A DNA stretch of 64,000 bases from assembly GCF_022867885.1 (NCBI RefSeq), contig NZ_JALIFP010000008.1:62001-126000 (forward strand). Direction: 5' to 3'. The notes under the pieces are model-generated. The model ran no database searches. It was not told the DNA's origin and worked only from the letters and a program-made list of their open reading frames with translations. Origin of the DNA: Lederbergia sp. NSJ-179 (lineage in GTDB: Bacteria; Bacillota; Bacilli; Bacillales; Bacillaceae_C). Made by a program: the position numbers and the translations under genes. Shown here in pieces: positions 25,508-35,481 of the stretch (its first letter is position 1; every line of letters begins with the position of its first letter).

Positions 25508-27091
25508 TTACTCCACCCCTATGGTCCCACCTTTCTCCACAACCGCAACACTCTTTTTTCTCATCATTTTATTCGCTACTATCGTAATCACAAAAGAACA
25601 AACAAAAGCGCCGATCATGGAAATGATAAATCCTACTACATTATCCGATGCAAATGGTGCGACAAAAGAAGGTAAATAGGCGGTGCCTCTTACGTTAAAG
25701 ACGCCAACTAATGCTCCACCAACTCCGGCAGAAAAAAGAGCTCCACCAAAAACGAGTTTATTGGAAAACATAAAGGGATAGGCGGATTCTACGAAAGTAC
25801 CGAAACCTAGGTTGATCATAAAGCCAGGAGCCGCAATGGCTGCTTTCCCTTTATCACGTGGCGCAATGATGTTCGCGAAATTAATGCCTGCGGCGACTAT
25901 GACTAAAGAAACCATATCGACAGCACCTAAGAAACTGTTCCCGCTTTTTTCCATTTCAAGTAATACGATTGGAAGAATGGCTGCATGATAGATTCCACCT
26001 AGAATCCCCGGCCAAATGAGTAAACCAGCTACTGCACCAGCAAGGATCGGACTGAATGTGATCACCTGTTCAATAATTAGTTTGATATAACCGCCAAGCA
26101 TTAAGGCCAACGGCCCTATTAAGTAGAATACGAGTAAACCGGCGAGAACTCCTGAAAATCCGCCCGCAACGATGTTAACAGTCGTCATCGGAAAGCGCCA
26201 TTGGACACATTTAAGAAATAAAAATTGCACGAGTAATCCAGCCCCAATTCCACCAATCATTCCGCCAATAATGCCTCCATCGATCGATAATACCCCAGCA
26301 ATGATACCAGCTACGATGGATACTTCATCTAAATCGGAGACTTGCTTGGCAGCAATAGCTGCAATCACAACAGGCAGGGCCTGTAATAATAAATCAAAGA
26401 CTTCGCCCAGACCCGACAATCCAGGAATCTTACTCAATGCGAGAATAAGAGCTAGCGCTATAAAGGCTGGCAAGGAAGCCATCATAATCCCTCTAATATT
26501 GATTCTTTTGAATGGGTTTCCTGCTTTTGTCTCTGATGGTCCACCGATCACCGGTTGGTATTTGATGCCCCAAAATTTGCACAAAGAAGAAGTAAAGGAT
26601 ACGGCTCTCGTGCGATTCGAAGTCCCTGTTGTACCAGATGTCGAAATCACATTGGCCCCTTTAGAGGCCGTGATGGCCATCGATGTGCCTCCTGTCCCCA
26701 CAACCGGAATTCTTTTTTCGACAGCCGCTAAAATGGCTTCCTTATTTGTCCCTTCTGGATCAATACTCATTGCGATCAAGCCATCAATTTTTCCATCCCG
26801 AATGTTTTGGGCCATCTCGGAATCGATTGAATTCGCCTCATCATTTACCTCTGTTAAGGTTCCTTCAAATATTCTAGTTGGCTTTGTTTCTTTTAAAATA
26901 TATAGCCCTGCTTTCGAATGTTCCTTCGCCATATCCATCGAAACTTCCGCTCCAATAAATTGCACGGCCTTTATATTGATTCCAGCAGAATCACATTGAA
27001 TAAATATTTCCTTTAGAAGCTTCTCTGGATCCTTCCCACCTAAATTATATAAATTTCCCCCACTACTTCCTAAAATCGCTATATTTTTCAC
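25508..27091 (-). CDS. PTS EIIC-like membrane protein with N-terminal cytosolic domain
   Basis: 527 residues. The first about 185 residues (MKNIAILGSSGGNLYNLGGK, later VGTGGTSMAITASKGANVIS and SGTTGTSNRTRA) look like a soluble Rossmann-like or sugar-binding domain. The rest has about nine hydrophobic segments with GGIIGGMIGGIGAG and INLGFGTFVESAYPFMF, as in proteins annotated 'PTS sugar transporter' (fructose-type EIIC). No EIIA or EIIB domain is seen, so phosphorylation would need partners elsewhere. It is monocistronic here, between a catalase gene and the CRISPR locus. The substrate is unknown. Confidence 0.6.
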   Translation of the reverse strand: MKNIAILGSSGGNLYNLGGKDPEKLLKEIFIQCDSAGINIKAVQFIGAEVSMDMAKEHSKAGLYILKETKPTRIFEGTLTEVNDEANSIDSEMAQNIRDGKIDGLIAMSIDPEGTNKEAILAAVEKRIPVVGTGGTSMAITASKGANVISTSGTTGTSNRTRAVSFTSSLCKFWGIKYQPVIGGPSETKAGNPFKRINIRGIMMASLPAFIALALILALSKIPGLSGLGEVFDLLLQALPVVIAAIAAKQVSDLDEVSIVAGIIAGVLSIDGGIIGGMIGGIGAGLLVQFLFLKCVQWRFPMTTVNIVAGGFSGVLAGLLVFYLIGPLALMLGGYIKLIIEQVITFSPILAGAVAGLLIWPGILGGIYHAAILPIVLLEMEKSGNSFLGAVDMVSLVIVAAGINFANIIAPRDKGKAAIAAPGFMINLGFGTFVESAYPFMFSNKLVFGGALFSAGVGGALVGVFNVRGTAYLPSFVAPFASDNVVGFIISMIGAFVCSFVITIVANKMMRKKSVAVVEKGGTIGVE

Positions 27092-27109
27092 AGGTACTCT
27101 CCCCTTACA

Positions 27110-27545
27110 TTAGCTCTCTATTACTACGGAAATCCCCAATGGGGTTCACCACACTACCATATTATCGTACTAAAGGATTGAGGCGCACAATACTCCTTCG
27201 TTTGATTATTCTAGTATAAACCCGAAAAGAAAAATTTCAAAGACCGAAGTGTTAGATTTGATAGATTTCCGTTGTTTATAGAAGGAAAACGGTGTTGTTC
27301 AAAGGGGAGAACATTAACAGGTCAGATGAATAAACTTTCCAATTCATACTAATAGATGGGAAAGGGAATTTTTTTCTATAGAAAAGAGGGAGCATTATCA
27401 ATAAATAAAAAGGCGATGATTGTTTCAACTTTTAAAAAATATGTCCCTCAGCTAAACTTACATTACTTTTCATAGACGTGTAATACGTATAGTTCATATT
27501 ATGTTCGTTTATAATCATGATCTTCAAAATTCTGAGCTAACTGCT
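27110..27545. other. Intergenic stretch between katE and the EIIC-like gene
   Basis: About 430 bases with no credible gene or RNA. It should contain the promoter of the EIIC-like gene and the end of the catalase transcript, but I see no clear terminator. Confidence 0.4.
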
Positions 27546-29594
27546 CTAAACGATCTTACGATTCCAATACCGATGGGTTGCGATCGCTTGCACAAATGCC
27601 TTTACAAATCTTTCCGTATTATCTTCTAGGACCACCCCTACACTCTGGCCCATTTCATCTGTTTCCAACCACTTTTTCCCATCATGCGTGGCACCGATCG
27701 GTTTGTAATGTGAGTATGCTTCATAAACAAATTGACCAGCTTCCTTATTAAATTTTACACTTTTACTGCTTCCTCTTACGATATAAACAGCATCAAATAA
27801 AACGGAGTGAGCTGTTAAGAAAGTGTGGTCAACCTTAAGTATAACTCCATCATATCCTCTCACTTTTCCGAATGTTTCACTAATGATTTCAGGCTGCACA
27901 CCGTTTGCTTTTAGTCCTTCCAATACAAACTCTATATCCCTGCCATTAAAGCCATCTGTCAAAATGACGGCAACTTTTCGTGTATCTGCACTAAATTTCG
28001 TGTTTAACTGACTAAGAGCAGGAGAGGATTTTGTTATAGGGGATCCTCCACCTTTAGGTGGCATTGCTCCGATATATTCAGCAATGGCCAAAGCAAAATC
28101 TAAATTTACGTTAGCAAATATGTCAACTACCTGTTGCCTTACCGATTTGCTCTTCACCTTCCCTAATTCAAACCGAAAAGCATCGATAATATGTTCTTTT
28201 TCAGGTTTGCTCATACTATTCCAGAAAAGCGTTGCTTGCGAAAAATGGTCTTTGAAACTTTCACTTCTTGCGCGCACTTTGCACCCTTCCACTTTTTCCT
28301 GATAATGAACATATCCACCTTCTTCTTCCCCTACAGGCGTGGGTGTATTTCCTGCCAATGTATTTTTATGATAACTTACTTTCCCTACATTGATCGTTTG
28401 ACGGTGATAGCCATCACGCTGATTATTGTGAAAAGGACACACTGGACGATTAATCGGTATTTCATGAAAATTTGGACCACCAAGACGAATTAGCTGTGTA
28501 TCTGTATAGGAAAATAAACGTCCTTGTAATAATGGATCGTTTGTAAAATCAATTCCCGGTACAACATGACCTGGATGAAAAGCTACTTGCTCTGTTTCTG
28601 CGAATACATTATCCACATTTCGATTTAACGTCATTTTTCCAATGATTTTTACTGGAATATCTTCCTCAGGCCAAAGCTTTGTCGCATCTAAAATATCAAA
28701 ATCAAATTTGAATTCATCCTCTTCGTCAAGAATCTGAACCCCTAATTCAAACTCAGGAAAATTTCCTTTCTCTATATTCTCCCATAAATCTCGGCGATGA
28801 AAGTCAGGATCTTCACCTGAAATTTTTTGAGCCTCATCCCAAACAAGTGAATGTACCCCTAGCTTCGGTTTCCAATGAAATTTAACAAAATAGGCTGTTC
28901 CTCTCTCATTTACAAAACGGAAGGTGTTCACCCCAAATCCTTCCATCATGCGGAAGCTTCGTGGTATAGCTCGATCTGACATTAACCACATGGTCATATG
29001 TACCGATTCTTGATTGCTCACCACAAAGTCCCAATATGTGTCATGAGCAGATGAGGCCTGTGGAATTTCGTTGTCTGGCTCTGGTTTAATGGCGTGTACA
29101 ATGTCTGGAAATTTAATTCCATCTTGTATAAAAAATACAGGTATATTATTCGCGACTAGATCATAGACACCTTCTTCCGTATAAAATTTCGTCGCTAAAC
29201 CCCGTACATCCCGAACCGTCTCAGCAGATCCACGAGAACCTACTACTGTTGAAAATCGAACGAAAACGGGTGTTTTTACTGCTGGGTTCTGTAAAAATTT
29301 AGCCTTCGTATACTTTCTCATACTTTCATATACTTGGAACTCACCATGGGCAGCAAACCCACGTGCATGAACAACCCGTTCTGGAATTCGCTCATGATCA
29401 AAATGCGTCATTTTTTCACGGAAATGAAAATCTTCCATTAAAGTTGGTCCGCGCTCACCAGCTTTTAAAGAAAACTCATCTTCAGCCATCTTTAATCCTT
29501 GATTAGTCGTTAGTTTTTTTCCTTTATCAACAACCCGAAATAGCTCCAATTGCTCATCTTTACTGTTTTCATTTATTTTACGTTCATCACTCAA
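27546..29594 (-). CDS. katE: Large-subunit catalase (HPII/KatE type)
   Basis: 682 residues, the size class of clade 2 catalases with a C-terminal DJ-1/PfpI-like domain (about 530-682). The haem pocket His is in [13 protein letters not shown] (His76), the partner Asn in [11 protein letters not shown] (about 149), and the proximal haem ligand Tyr in [18 protein letters not shown]. It disproportionates hydrogen peroxide in the cytoplasm. Translation starts at TTG, the only start correctly placed behind GGAGGG. In Bacillus this class (KatE, KatX) is usually under general stress or sporulation sigma control; I could not identify a convincing SigB promoter here. Confidence 0.93.
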   Translation of the reverse strand: MSDERKINENSKDEQLELFRVVDKGKKLTTNQGLKMAEDEFSLKAGERGPTLMEDFHFREKMTHFDHERIPERVVHARGFAAHGEFQVYESMRKYTKAKFLQNPAVKTPVFVRFSTVVGSRGSAETVRDVRGLATKFYTEEGVYDLVANNIPVFFIQDGIKFPDIVHAIKPEPDNEIPQASSAHDTYWDFVVSNQESVHMTMWLMSDRAIPRSFRMMEGFGVNTFRFVNERGTAYFVKFHWKPKLGVHSLVWDEAQKISGEDPDFHRRDLWENIEKGNFPEFELGVQILDEEDEFKFDFDILDATKLWPEEDIPVKIIGKMTLNRNVDNVFAETEQVAFHPGHVVPGIDFTNDPLLQGRLFSYTDTQLIRLGGPNFHEIPINRPVCPFHNNQRDGYHRQTINVGKVSYHKNTLAGNTPTPVGEEEGGYVHYQEKVEGCKVRARSESFKDHFSQATLFWNSMSKPEKEHIIDAFRFELGKVKSKSVRQQVVDIFANVNLDFALAIAEYIGAMPPKGGGSPITKSSPALSQLNTKFSADTRKVAVILTDGFNGRDIEFVLEGLKANGVQPEIISETFGKVRGYDGVILKVDHTFLTAHSVLFDAVYIVRGSSKSVKFNKEAGQFVYEAYSHYKPIGATHDGKKWLETDEMGQSVGVVLEDNTERFVKAFVQAIATHRYWNRKIV

Positions 29595-29850
29595 TGTTCT
29601 AAACCCTCCTTTCTTCCATAATATGAATGTACGTTTAGGATTATTCAGATCAGGCGATTTGAAGGAGGATACAGGTACTGAATGTAAGGTAGGTGGTTAA
29701 AAAATAGAGACTTATGATTTTCTTATTGTCCTAACAAAAATAAATGATTATAATGAAGGGAATTAAAAATAGATAATCCTTCATAAAACACAGCTTCACT
29801 TAACTTTAATCTATCTTTACTATTATTTTTATAAGAGGAGTTCTTCCATT

Positions 29851-30666
29851 ATGATAGAGTTTTTTCAGAATTTTGATCCTGTGACACAGGCCTTAATTGC
29901 TACTTTATTTACATGGGGAATGACCGCATTGGGAGCTAGTATCGTTTTTGCCACAAAGTCCTTAAACCAAAGACTATTGGATAGTATGTTAGGTTTTGCT
30001 GGAGGTGTAATGATTGCAGCCAGTTATTGGTCTTTACTAGCTCCATCCATCGAAATGGCAGATGACCATGCTATAGGAAGCTGGTTTCCAGCAGCATCTG
30101 GATTTTTATTAGGTGGGATTTTTTTATGGGGGATTGATAAAATTTTACCTCATCTTCATCCGAATACCCCGATTGGCCAGGCGGAAGGATATTATCCAAA
30201 TCAAAGAAAAAGAAGTACATTGTTAGTGCTCGCCATCACACTACATAATATCCCCGAAGGGTTAGCCGTCGGGATTGCTTTTGGTGCACTGGCGAATGGA
30301 GGAACGGAGGCATCCTTGGCAGGTGCTTTGACATTAGCACTTGGGATTGGTATTCAAAACTTCCCAGAAGGTGCTGCGGTTTCCATGCCTTTGAGAGGGG
30401 AAGGAATGTCTCGAAGGGAAAGCTTCTTCTATGGACAATTCTCAGGCATGGTTGAACCGATCGCTGCGATGATCGGAGCGCTAGCTGTCACATTTATCGA
30501 ACCTATATTACCTTATGCTTTAAGTTTTGCGGCCGGGGCAATGATCTTTGTGGTAGCCGAAGAGGTGATTCCAAGTTCACAAGAAAAAGGGAATAAAGAT
30601 TTGGCCTCTATGAGTTTAATGGTGGGGTTCGCCTTAATGATGGTTCTTGATGTGGCATTGGGCTAA
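29851..30666 (+). CDS. ZIP-family divalent metal transporter
   Basis: 271 residues with eight predicted membrane segments and the paired ZIP metal-site motifs HNIPEGLAVGIAFG and NFPEGAAVSMPL. The fourth-helix His and fifth-helix Glu residues are present. A cytoplasmic His-containing loop (KILPHLHPNTP) precedes them. It probably imports zinc, and may also take iron or manganese. An AAGAGGAG site precedes the ATG. It is divergent from katE and not preceded by an obvious Zur box. Confidence 0.88.
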   Translation: MIEFFQNFDPVTQALIATLFTWGMTALGASIVFATKSLNQRLLDSMLGFAGGVMIAASYWSLLAPSIEMADDHAIGSWFPAASGFLLGGIFLWGIDKILPHLHPNTPIGQAEGYYPNQRKRSTLLVLAITLHNIPEGLAVGIAFGALANGGTEASLAGALTLALGIGIQNFPEGAAVSMPLRGEGMSRRESFFYGQFSGMVEPIAAMIGALAVTFIEPILPYALSFAAGAMIFVVAEEVIPSSQEKGNKDLASMSLMVGFALMMVLDVALG

Positions 30667-30921
30667 ATAAAATTTTGGTAGACGCCTTTTAAAAGAGAGA
30701 TGCATAGCAGGTATAAGCCAATGAGGACAAGGAATGGCTATAAGAAAAACACAAACATCTTTACACTAATAGTTGTGCGATCTCTTGAACATAACACCAG
30801 CTAAATTAATTTGGCTGTGGGATTGACCTCAATCCTTACGCAAAATAGACTATCCCCTGTGTTAAAGCACCATAACCAAATCATTCACTTGGAATATCCT
30901 ATTATAGGAACTCTAAGGTAG

Positions 30922-31488
30922 GTGGTCGTTATAAATAATGAATCTTTAGCAATATTTGGTTCCTGGGTACAAGCTATAGGTACAACACTATCTGCAATCG
31001 GAAGCACATCTTCTTTAAAGATTAAGAATTCATTCCGCCGCGATTTAGATTTATACGGGAATGTGCTGCAAGCAACCGGAAATTCACTTGTAGCAGATAG
31101 CGCGCGAATTTTCACGTTGGATAAATTAGGAAATGAGGTCCAAGCAATCGGAAACTCAACATCCATAGTAGGGATAGTAATTGACTTCAATGAAGCCTCA
31201 AAACGAAAATTAAATATCAAGGGAGATTTACTACAGGCAGTTGGTGGAGGAATATCACTAGCTGATGGTTTCAGTAGTGAACCCTCTCCAGAACAGCTTT
31301 ATACTATTTATGGAAACTTTCTTCAGATAATTGGCAGCTCATTACAGGCCTTTTCGGGTATAAAAGAGCAAAGTGGATTAAATGGACAAAAAATAAATGA
31401 AATCGGCACTTGGATACAAGCAATCGGCGCCATTATTACAGCCATCGGGCAAAGTATAGGGGCAGGTCCTCAGCTGGATAAGGAGTAA
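30922..31488 (+). CDS. DUF6944-type repetitive protein
   Basis: 188 residues starting at GTG behind AAGGTAGG. The protein is built from about six degenerate copies of a roughly 30-residue unit with the signature GNxLQAIGNS (for example GSWVQAIGTTLSAIGS, GNVLQATGNSL, GNEVQAIGNSTS, GNFLQIIGSSLQAF, GTWIQAIGAIITAIGQS). Similar repetitive proteins are common in Bacillaceae and have no known function. The regular hydrophobic, glycine-rich repeats suggest a stacked or membrane-associated structure; no signal peptide is visible. Confidence 0.7.
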   Translation: MVVINNESLAIFGSWVQAIGTTLSAIGSTSSLKIKNSFRRDLDLYGNVLQATGNSLVADSARIFTLDKLGNEVQAIGNSTSIVGIVIDFNEASKRKLNIKGDLLQAVGGGISLADGFSSEPSPEQLYTIYGNFLQIIGSSLQAFSGIKEQSGLNGQKINEIGTWIQAIGAIITAIGQSIGAGPQLDKE

Positions 31489-31687
31489 AGTAATAAAGGG
31501 ATTTTAGTTTTCCTTTTCTAATGACTTAGTCATCCGACCAAAAGAATAGATAGTCATGTTAACAGAATATACACCCTTCCAAAGGTATTCGTGATTTGGA
31601 GAAGGATAAACCAAATTCCACAAAATATTAGGTGTATCCATTCTCCAGTTGCTTTTCATTCTTATTCACGATCGATAAGAGGTCTTT

Positions 31688-32569
31688 TTATTGAAAATCA
31701 TTAAATGGTAATGATTTTAGGAATTGATTGTTGTCGATTACGTTTTTTACCCTTTTCGTCGAGTTTGGCCCTTTGGGTGTGCCACCATTTCGATTCAATA
31801 AAATCCATCTGAGACAAGCCAGAGCTTCGAATATTTCCAGCTCTTCCTCTTGAATATCGCTTTCAAGTAGATACGCTGAACGAAAGATATTGGCATATCG
31901 ATCGGACAAATATATCTTAATGAGCATATATGACCAGGCAAAATCGTATCTTGGATCTCCTAATTGTACGTTTGTCCAATCAATCACAGTATATCGCCCG
32001 TTTTGCTCCAAAATATTTTCTAAATGGAAATCACCATGAATCATACATTTTTGTTTCATTTCAGTTGTTGGAACAAGAGATAGTAATGCATGATAGATGT
32101 CAGAGTGTTCGATCACTCCTGGAAAAAAATATTCGATAAAATCGTACTTAGGCAACTGGATATCTTTAATATCTTGAACGTGAATGGTATGAAAGATGTT
32201 CGCCATATCCTTCATATTCTTTACACTCACTTTCGTAACCGGCCTTCCATTAAACGTTGTGAATAATACCCTGTCGCCAGCGGCATTTGTTCCCCACCCC
32301 AATGGTTTAGAGACTGATAATCCTTGCTCAAATAGAAAATTCAACAACCGAAATTGCATCCGAATATCGGGTTTAGAATTCTTATTCCAAATTTTCAATA
32401 CATAGCTCTTGTTAGCTGAATTGATTTTGATTACCTCAGCTTCAAATCCCTGATCGATTGGATGCATGGTGAAACTGTCCTTCTGATTTAATAAAGCATT
32501 CATACCTTCACTTTTTTCTTCCCAATTCACGTTATCGATAGGAGTTCCCAATCCAGATCTTCCCTCCAT
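31688..32569 (-). CDS. Aminoglycoside phosphotransferase (APH)-fold kinase
   Basis: 293 residues with the APH-family catalytic loop MIHGDFHLENILEQN and the metal-binding VIDWTNVQLGDPRYDFAW. The N-terminal lobe has SYVLKIWNK with the candidate ATP-binding Lys. Proteins of this fold phosphorylate antibiotics or small metabolites, and the true substrate cannot be told. The gene stands alone. Its start is chosen at the track's most upstream ATG, and an internal ATG (MNALLNQ) is possible. Confidence 0.75.
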   Translation of the reverse strand: MEGRSGLGTPIDNVNWEEKSEGMNALLNQKDSFTMHPIDQGFEAEVIKINSANKSYVLKIWNKNSKPDIRMQFRLLNFLFEQGLSVSKPLGWGTNAAGDRVLFTTFNGRPVTKVSVKNMKDMANIFHTIHVQDIKDIQLPKYDFIEYFFPGVIEHSDIYHALLSLVPTTEMKQKCMIHGDFHLENILEQNGRYTVIDWTNVQLGDPRYDFAWSYMLIKIYLSDRYANIFRSAYLLESDIQEEELEIFEALACLRWILLNRNGGTPKGPNSTKRVKNVIDNNQFLKSLPFNDFQ

Positions 32570-32704
32570 ATGATTTGATTGCTATGTATAAGTCTAGTTT
32601 ACATAGTGGAAAAATTTTATAAGCAAAATAATCTCATTCACTGAACCCTAAAAACACAATGCCTTTAATAGTTAATATGGCCCTAATCACAGGCTGTAGG
32701 AGTC

Positions 32705-32849
32705 ACAATTGCAAGTTGGGATATACATCCTTAAATTCATTAGGTAGAACCATTTCCTCTACAAATTTAACTCATCATCAAAATCTATACCAAAAAAGGA
32801 TAGGAGTTCATTCCAATTAGTGGCTGATATTGTTGATGTGGAATTTAGG
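32705..32849 (-). pseudogene. Unidentified coding remnant
   Basis: Minus-strand frames read ISATNWNELLSFFGIDFDDE and, after a frame change, FVEEMVLPNEFKDVYPNLQL then stop. This looks like the C-terminal part of a lost protein. No start remains, and I do not recognise the family. Confidence 0.4.
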
Positions 32850-32850
32850 G

Positions 32851-33246
32851 CTAAGGCGCCACCAATTCTATTTTAATTCTGTCGGGATCTTCAAAGTACA
32901 CAGCGTAGTGATCGGGTCCTCCTGCAAAAGGATGCTTATCCCTATATAAAATATTCGTGCCTTTTTCTTTTAACTTACTTACAACCTTATCCACTTGAGC
33001 ACGAGAGGATGCGTGAAAAGCTAGGTGATTTAGACCGACTCTACATCGGTGATATGGTACATCAAGAAACCTTTCTTCAGCTTGTACAAAAACAATGTAA
33101 GTCTGACCTAATTTCCAACTCTGTCCCTTCTCCCACTCTTGATAAACTTTATATCCTAAGTCGTCTAAAAACCAAGTCCAAAAATCTACTGTATTTTTTA
33201 AATTAGAGACATTAATTTCAATGTGATGGATAACTCCATTTGACAA
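32851..33246 (-). CDS. VOC-superfamily (glyoxalase/dioxygenase-like) protein
   Basis: 131 residues in the paired beta-alpha-beta-beta-beta layout of the VOC fold: VIHHIEINVSNLKNTVDFW at the N terminus and GLNHLAFHASSRAQVDKVV, then HYAVYFEDPDRIKIELVAP at the end. His and Glu residues at metal-binding positions (HIEIN, HLAFH, IELV) are present. Members include glyoxalases, antibiotic-binding proteins and dioxygenases; the role here is unknown. It is monocistronic. Confidence 0.8.
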   Translation of the reverse strand: MSNGVIHHIEINVSNLKNTVDFWTWFLDDLGYKVYQEWEKGQSWKLGQTYIVFVQAEERFLDVPYHRCRVGLNHLAFHASSRAQVDKVVSKLKEKGTNILYRDKHPFAGGPDHYAVYFEDPDRIKIELVAP

Positions 33247-33301
33247 TTGAAGCCCTCCTACAATACAAATTTTAAATTATGAGCGCTTTAGTTGAAGAAG
33301 A

Positions 33302-33622
33302 ATTAAACATTTTTGATTTTCAACCACTTATTTTCTAAAATACTCATTTCCCATAAACTCCAGTATTCATTACCATTTCTCTTTGAATCTCTATGTAAAC
33401 CTTCTTTTATAAACCCTGCTTTTTCGTAACAGACGATTGCAGAAACAGTGAATGACCCCTCCTTAATCATTTGCTGACCTATTCCCTTACCCCTTGCGTT
33501 TTTTACCGACTAATACTTTTCCAACTCTTGCAGATTTGTTTTTTCTATCAAATTTCCCCAAAGAGAGATGCCCAATAACTTCCCCAGTTTCTTTATCAAT
33601 TACTTTATAAACCAAATATACG
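33302..33622 (-). pseudogene. GNAT-family N-acetyltransferase remnant
   Basis: Minus-strand frames give VYKVIDKETGEVIGHLSLGK and KSARVGKVLVGK, then a frame change to GIGQQMIKE, and finally CYEKAGFIKEGLHRDSKRNG with EYWSLWEMSIL, the acetyl-CoA-binding and C-terminal parts of a GNAT enzyme. A frameshift and a missing segment between the last two parts disable it. The 5' part is replaced by an intergenic repeat (33623-33787). Confidence 0.7.
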
Positions 33623-33787
33623 TAGACTCCTGTGGGATGAAAGGCATCGGTGAGACCCCGGAGTGCGAATGAGGATCAAAGGCTAAGTACGCGCCGTCCT
33701 GGCGAAACGCCTTTGTGACCTACATCCTGTAGGACTGAGGAGGCTCACCAGCTGCCCACGGAAAGCGAAGTATATTTCCTGAGCGGA
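33623..33787. repeat. Bacillaceae intergenic repeat inside a GNAT remnant
   Basis: A GC-richer block beginning TAGACTCCTGTGGGA, with GAGACCCCGGAGTGCG, GAGGAGGCTCACCAGC and GCCCACGGAAAGCG, ending CCTGAGCGG. This is the layout of a repeat family seen in many copies in Bacillus genomes. It contains internal inverted segments. Identified from memory of the family. Confidence 0.65.
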
Positions 33788-33866
33788 TTATATGCATCAA
33801 CCATAGTTTCTAGTTAGTTCGGATTTTACTTTGATAGAAACACTTTAGTACCAGCCTCTTTCTTAA

Positions 33867-34106
33867 TTATACCGCCTTTTTGTTGAATAGCTTCGTAATA
33901 CCAAAAGCAATTCCCAAAGCTATTAATGATATTACAAGGGGCGGAATAGAACTTGTACTTCCAAACTCAACGTGAGACGGTAGGGTTGGAGCCTTTTCCC
34001 ATGGTATGCTAGGTGTGTAAAACATTGTTAATAACATACCGGATAATATTTCCAGTACTATAAAAGCTACACTAAAACTCCCCACGAACAATAAGTATTT
34101 TTTCAA
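33867..34106 (-). CDS. Small two-span membrane protein, function unknown
   Basis: 79 residues: hydrophobic segment about 4-30 (LLFVGSFSVAFIVLEILSG), an external loop rich in Pro and Ser, and a second segment about 54-72, ending KLFNKKAV. A GGAGG site lies ahead of the ATG. I recognise no family; it resembles short membrane proteins common in Bacillus. Confidence 0.6.
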   Translation of the reverse strand: MKKYLLFVGSFSVAFIVLEILSGMLLTMFYTPSIPWEKAPTLPSHVEFGSTSSIPPLVISLIALGIAFGITKLFNKKAV

Positions 34107-34410
34107 CGTAATTCCTCCTTAACTATAAGTTACTACGATTTAAGTCTTGAAAGGCTTCAGAATGTTCTATTTACCGCGCTTTAACTCTAGGATGTAAGGC
34201 AGTTTCTGACACTGCTTATAAATAGTTTATCATATACCTTATTTTATTAAACCTCTCCACCTAGTGCCGAATGATTGGCTTTATCTAGTTAATGCTAGCT
34301 AGACAATCTTTGAAATCCAAAAGTTCACCTCTACGCGTTTTTATTTTCTTGTTCGACGGGATTTCTATCTGCTTTGGATAAATTTAGGCTCCGGACGCTC
34401 TATGCTTTCT

Positions 34411-34563
34411 TAAGAAAAGCGCAAGCGCCCGTTTAGCGACGTACAAACTTTTTAGGGGCCTGACGAGATAAAGGAAACACGATGAACCCGAAGGGTGAAT
34501 CGATGTTGACTTATCGTAGGAAGGCACCGAAAGTTTGCTAGTCGCTGGGCGCTGGAGCTAGAT
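34411..34563. repeat. Bacillaceae hairpin-forming intergenic repeat
   Basis: AAGCGCAAGCGCCCG and TTAGCGAC near the left end are complementary to GTCGCTGGGCGCT near the right end. Between them lies GGGGCCTGACGAGATAAAGG and CCCGAAGGGTGAATCGATG, text that recurs in multiple copies in Bacillaceae genomes. Probably a MITE-like or REP-like element. It lies just before a set of Tn7-end-like repeats. Recognition of the family is from memory. Confidence 0.6.
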
Positions 34564-34604
34564 CCAACATTAGCCAAAATTTATACTTTTCTATCCTGTT
34601 AAAA

Positions 34605-34644
34605 AATCGCGACATTTTTATAAACGTCGCGACTCATTCTAATA
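34605..34644. repeat. Solo Tn7-end-like repeats
   Basis: Two tandem 20-base units (34605 and 34625) with cores ATCGCGAC and GTCGCGACT match the four repeats next to tnsA (1658-1737) in sequence, period and orientation. No tns gene is nearby. Confidence 0.55.
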
Positions 34645-34678
34645 TTTTCTTTACTGTATCATTCATTTTAGCTTAGAC

Positions 34679-35177
34679 TCATGATACATCACTTCTATTA
34701 AATAGTCTCTCTAATTGTAGATGGCGCAAGATGTTCCTAATGAGTGTAGTGACAGCAAATATCATAATTAAGATTAATGTGATAGAGGCTCCTGGGGGCG
34801 AACCTAATTTATAAGAACGACGAAGCCACTCAACATGCCAATGAATGCGATGACAATTCCAATCAAAATGACACCATTGAAACTTTTGCTTGATCGCATC
34901 GAGATAGCAGCAGGCAAAACGATAATGGCAGAGACAAGTAAAGCGCCGACTATAGGCATAATTACTGCAATGGTTACTCCTGTTAATACATTAAACAAAA
35001 TCGACATGGTTTTGGTAGGCAGGCCAGCGGTAAAGGCTGCTTCCTCATCAAATGCAAGAATATACATAGTGTTCGGAAAATTAAATAGAGTAAGCCTATA
35101 ATTGCCGTTAAGCCCAACAACATCCATACTTGTTGATCGTTAATGGTGACAATGGAACCAAATAAAAATTGATTCAT
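34679..35177 (-). pseudogene. znuB: Zinc ABC transporter permease ZnuB, 5'-truncated and frameshifted
   Basis: Minus-strand frames read MNQFLFGSIVTINDQQVWML, then YILAFDEEAAFTAGLPTKTM and PIVGALLVSAIIVLPAAISM, and finally GSPPGASITLILIMIFAVTT to a stop at 34679. These match the second half of a ZnuB/MntB-type permease in order. Two frame changes are needed, and the first roughly 100 residues are missing. The truncated 5' end runs directly into a shortened zinc lipoprotein gene, indicating a deletion between them. Confidence 0.78.
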
Positions 35178-35179
35178 GC

Positions 35180-35467
35180 TTAATGTGGCCCCACCATATT
35201 CAAAACTGCAGTTAGATCGATCATATCTCCGGTATGATAGTGATCAGCGACTCCTTCGATTTTTATATCTTCTGGTACCTTATGATCATTGGAATCACCA
35301 TCACCATCATCATGATTATGTTCTTCACCTTCATCTTCCTTATCTGTGTGTACTTCTGATTCTCCTTTCCCTGTTCCATCCACTTGCTCACCTTTTGTTC
35401 CTTGACATGCTGTTAAGTAGATACTTATTAGTAATAAACTTGATAAACCAATAAGTAGTCTCTTCAG
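35180..35467 (-). pseudogene. Zinc-binding lipoprotein (ZinT/AdcA C-terminal-like), truncated by deletion
   Basis: From 35467 the frame reads (L)KRLLIGLSSLLLISIYLTAC, a lipoprotein signal with lipobox LTAC, then a His/Asp/Glu-rich linker and KIEGVADHYHTGDMIDLTAV, the start of a ZinT-type metal-binding domain. It ends after 20 or so more bases in LNMVGPH, at the fusion with the znuB fragment. The ribosome binding site AAAGGAGAGG points to codon 35465-35467, which is CTG where ATG would be expected. A longer frame to 35497 begins inside the upstream GTPase gene. The gene has lost most of its domain and probably its start codon. Confidence 0.65.
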
Positions 35468-35481
35468 TTTTTTCCTCTCCT

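Noticed and set aside
26172-26999. 275-codon plus-strand frame opposite the EIIC-like gene
   Set aside because: Antisense shadow of a membrane protein gene with full coding features on the minus strand.
30885-31220. Minus-strand frame opposite the repetitive DUF6944-like protein
   Set aside because: Antisense of the repeats; the plus-strand frame has the ribosome binding site and the regular protein repeat.
35176-35454. Plus-strand His-rich frame opposite the zinc lipoprotein remnant
   Set aside because: The His codons are the complement of the Asp/Glu/His linker of the lipoprotein (GAT/CAT runs read on the other strand).
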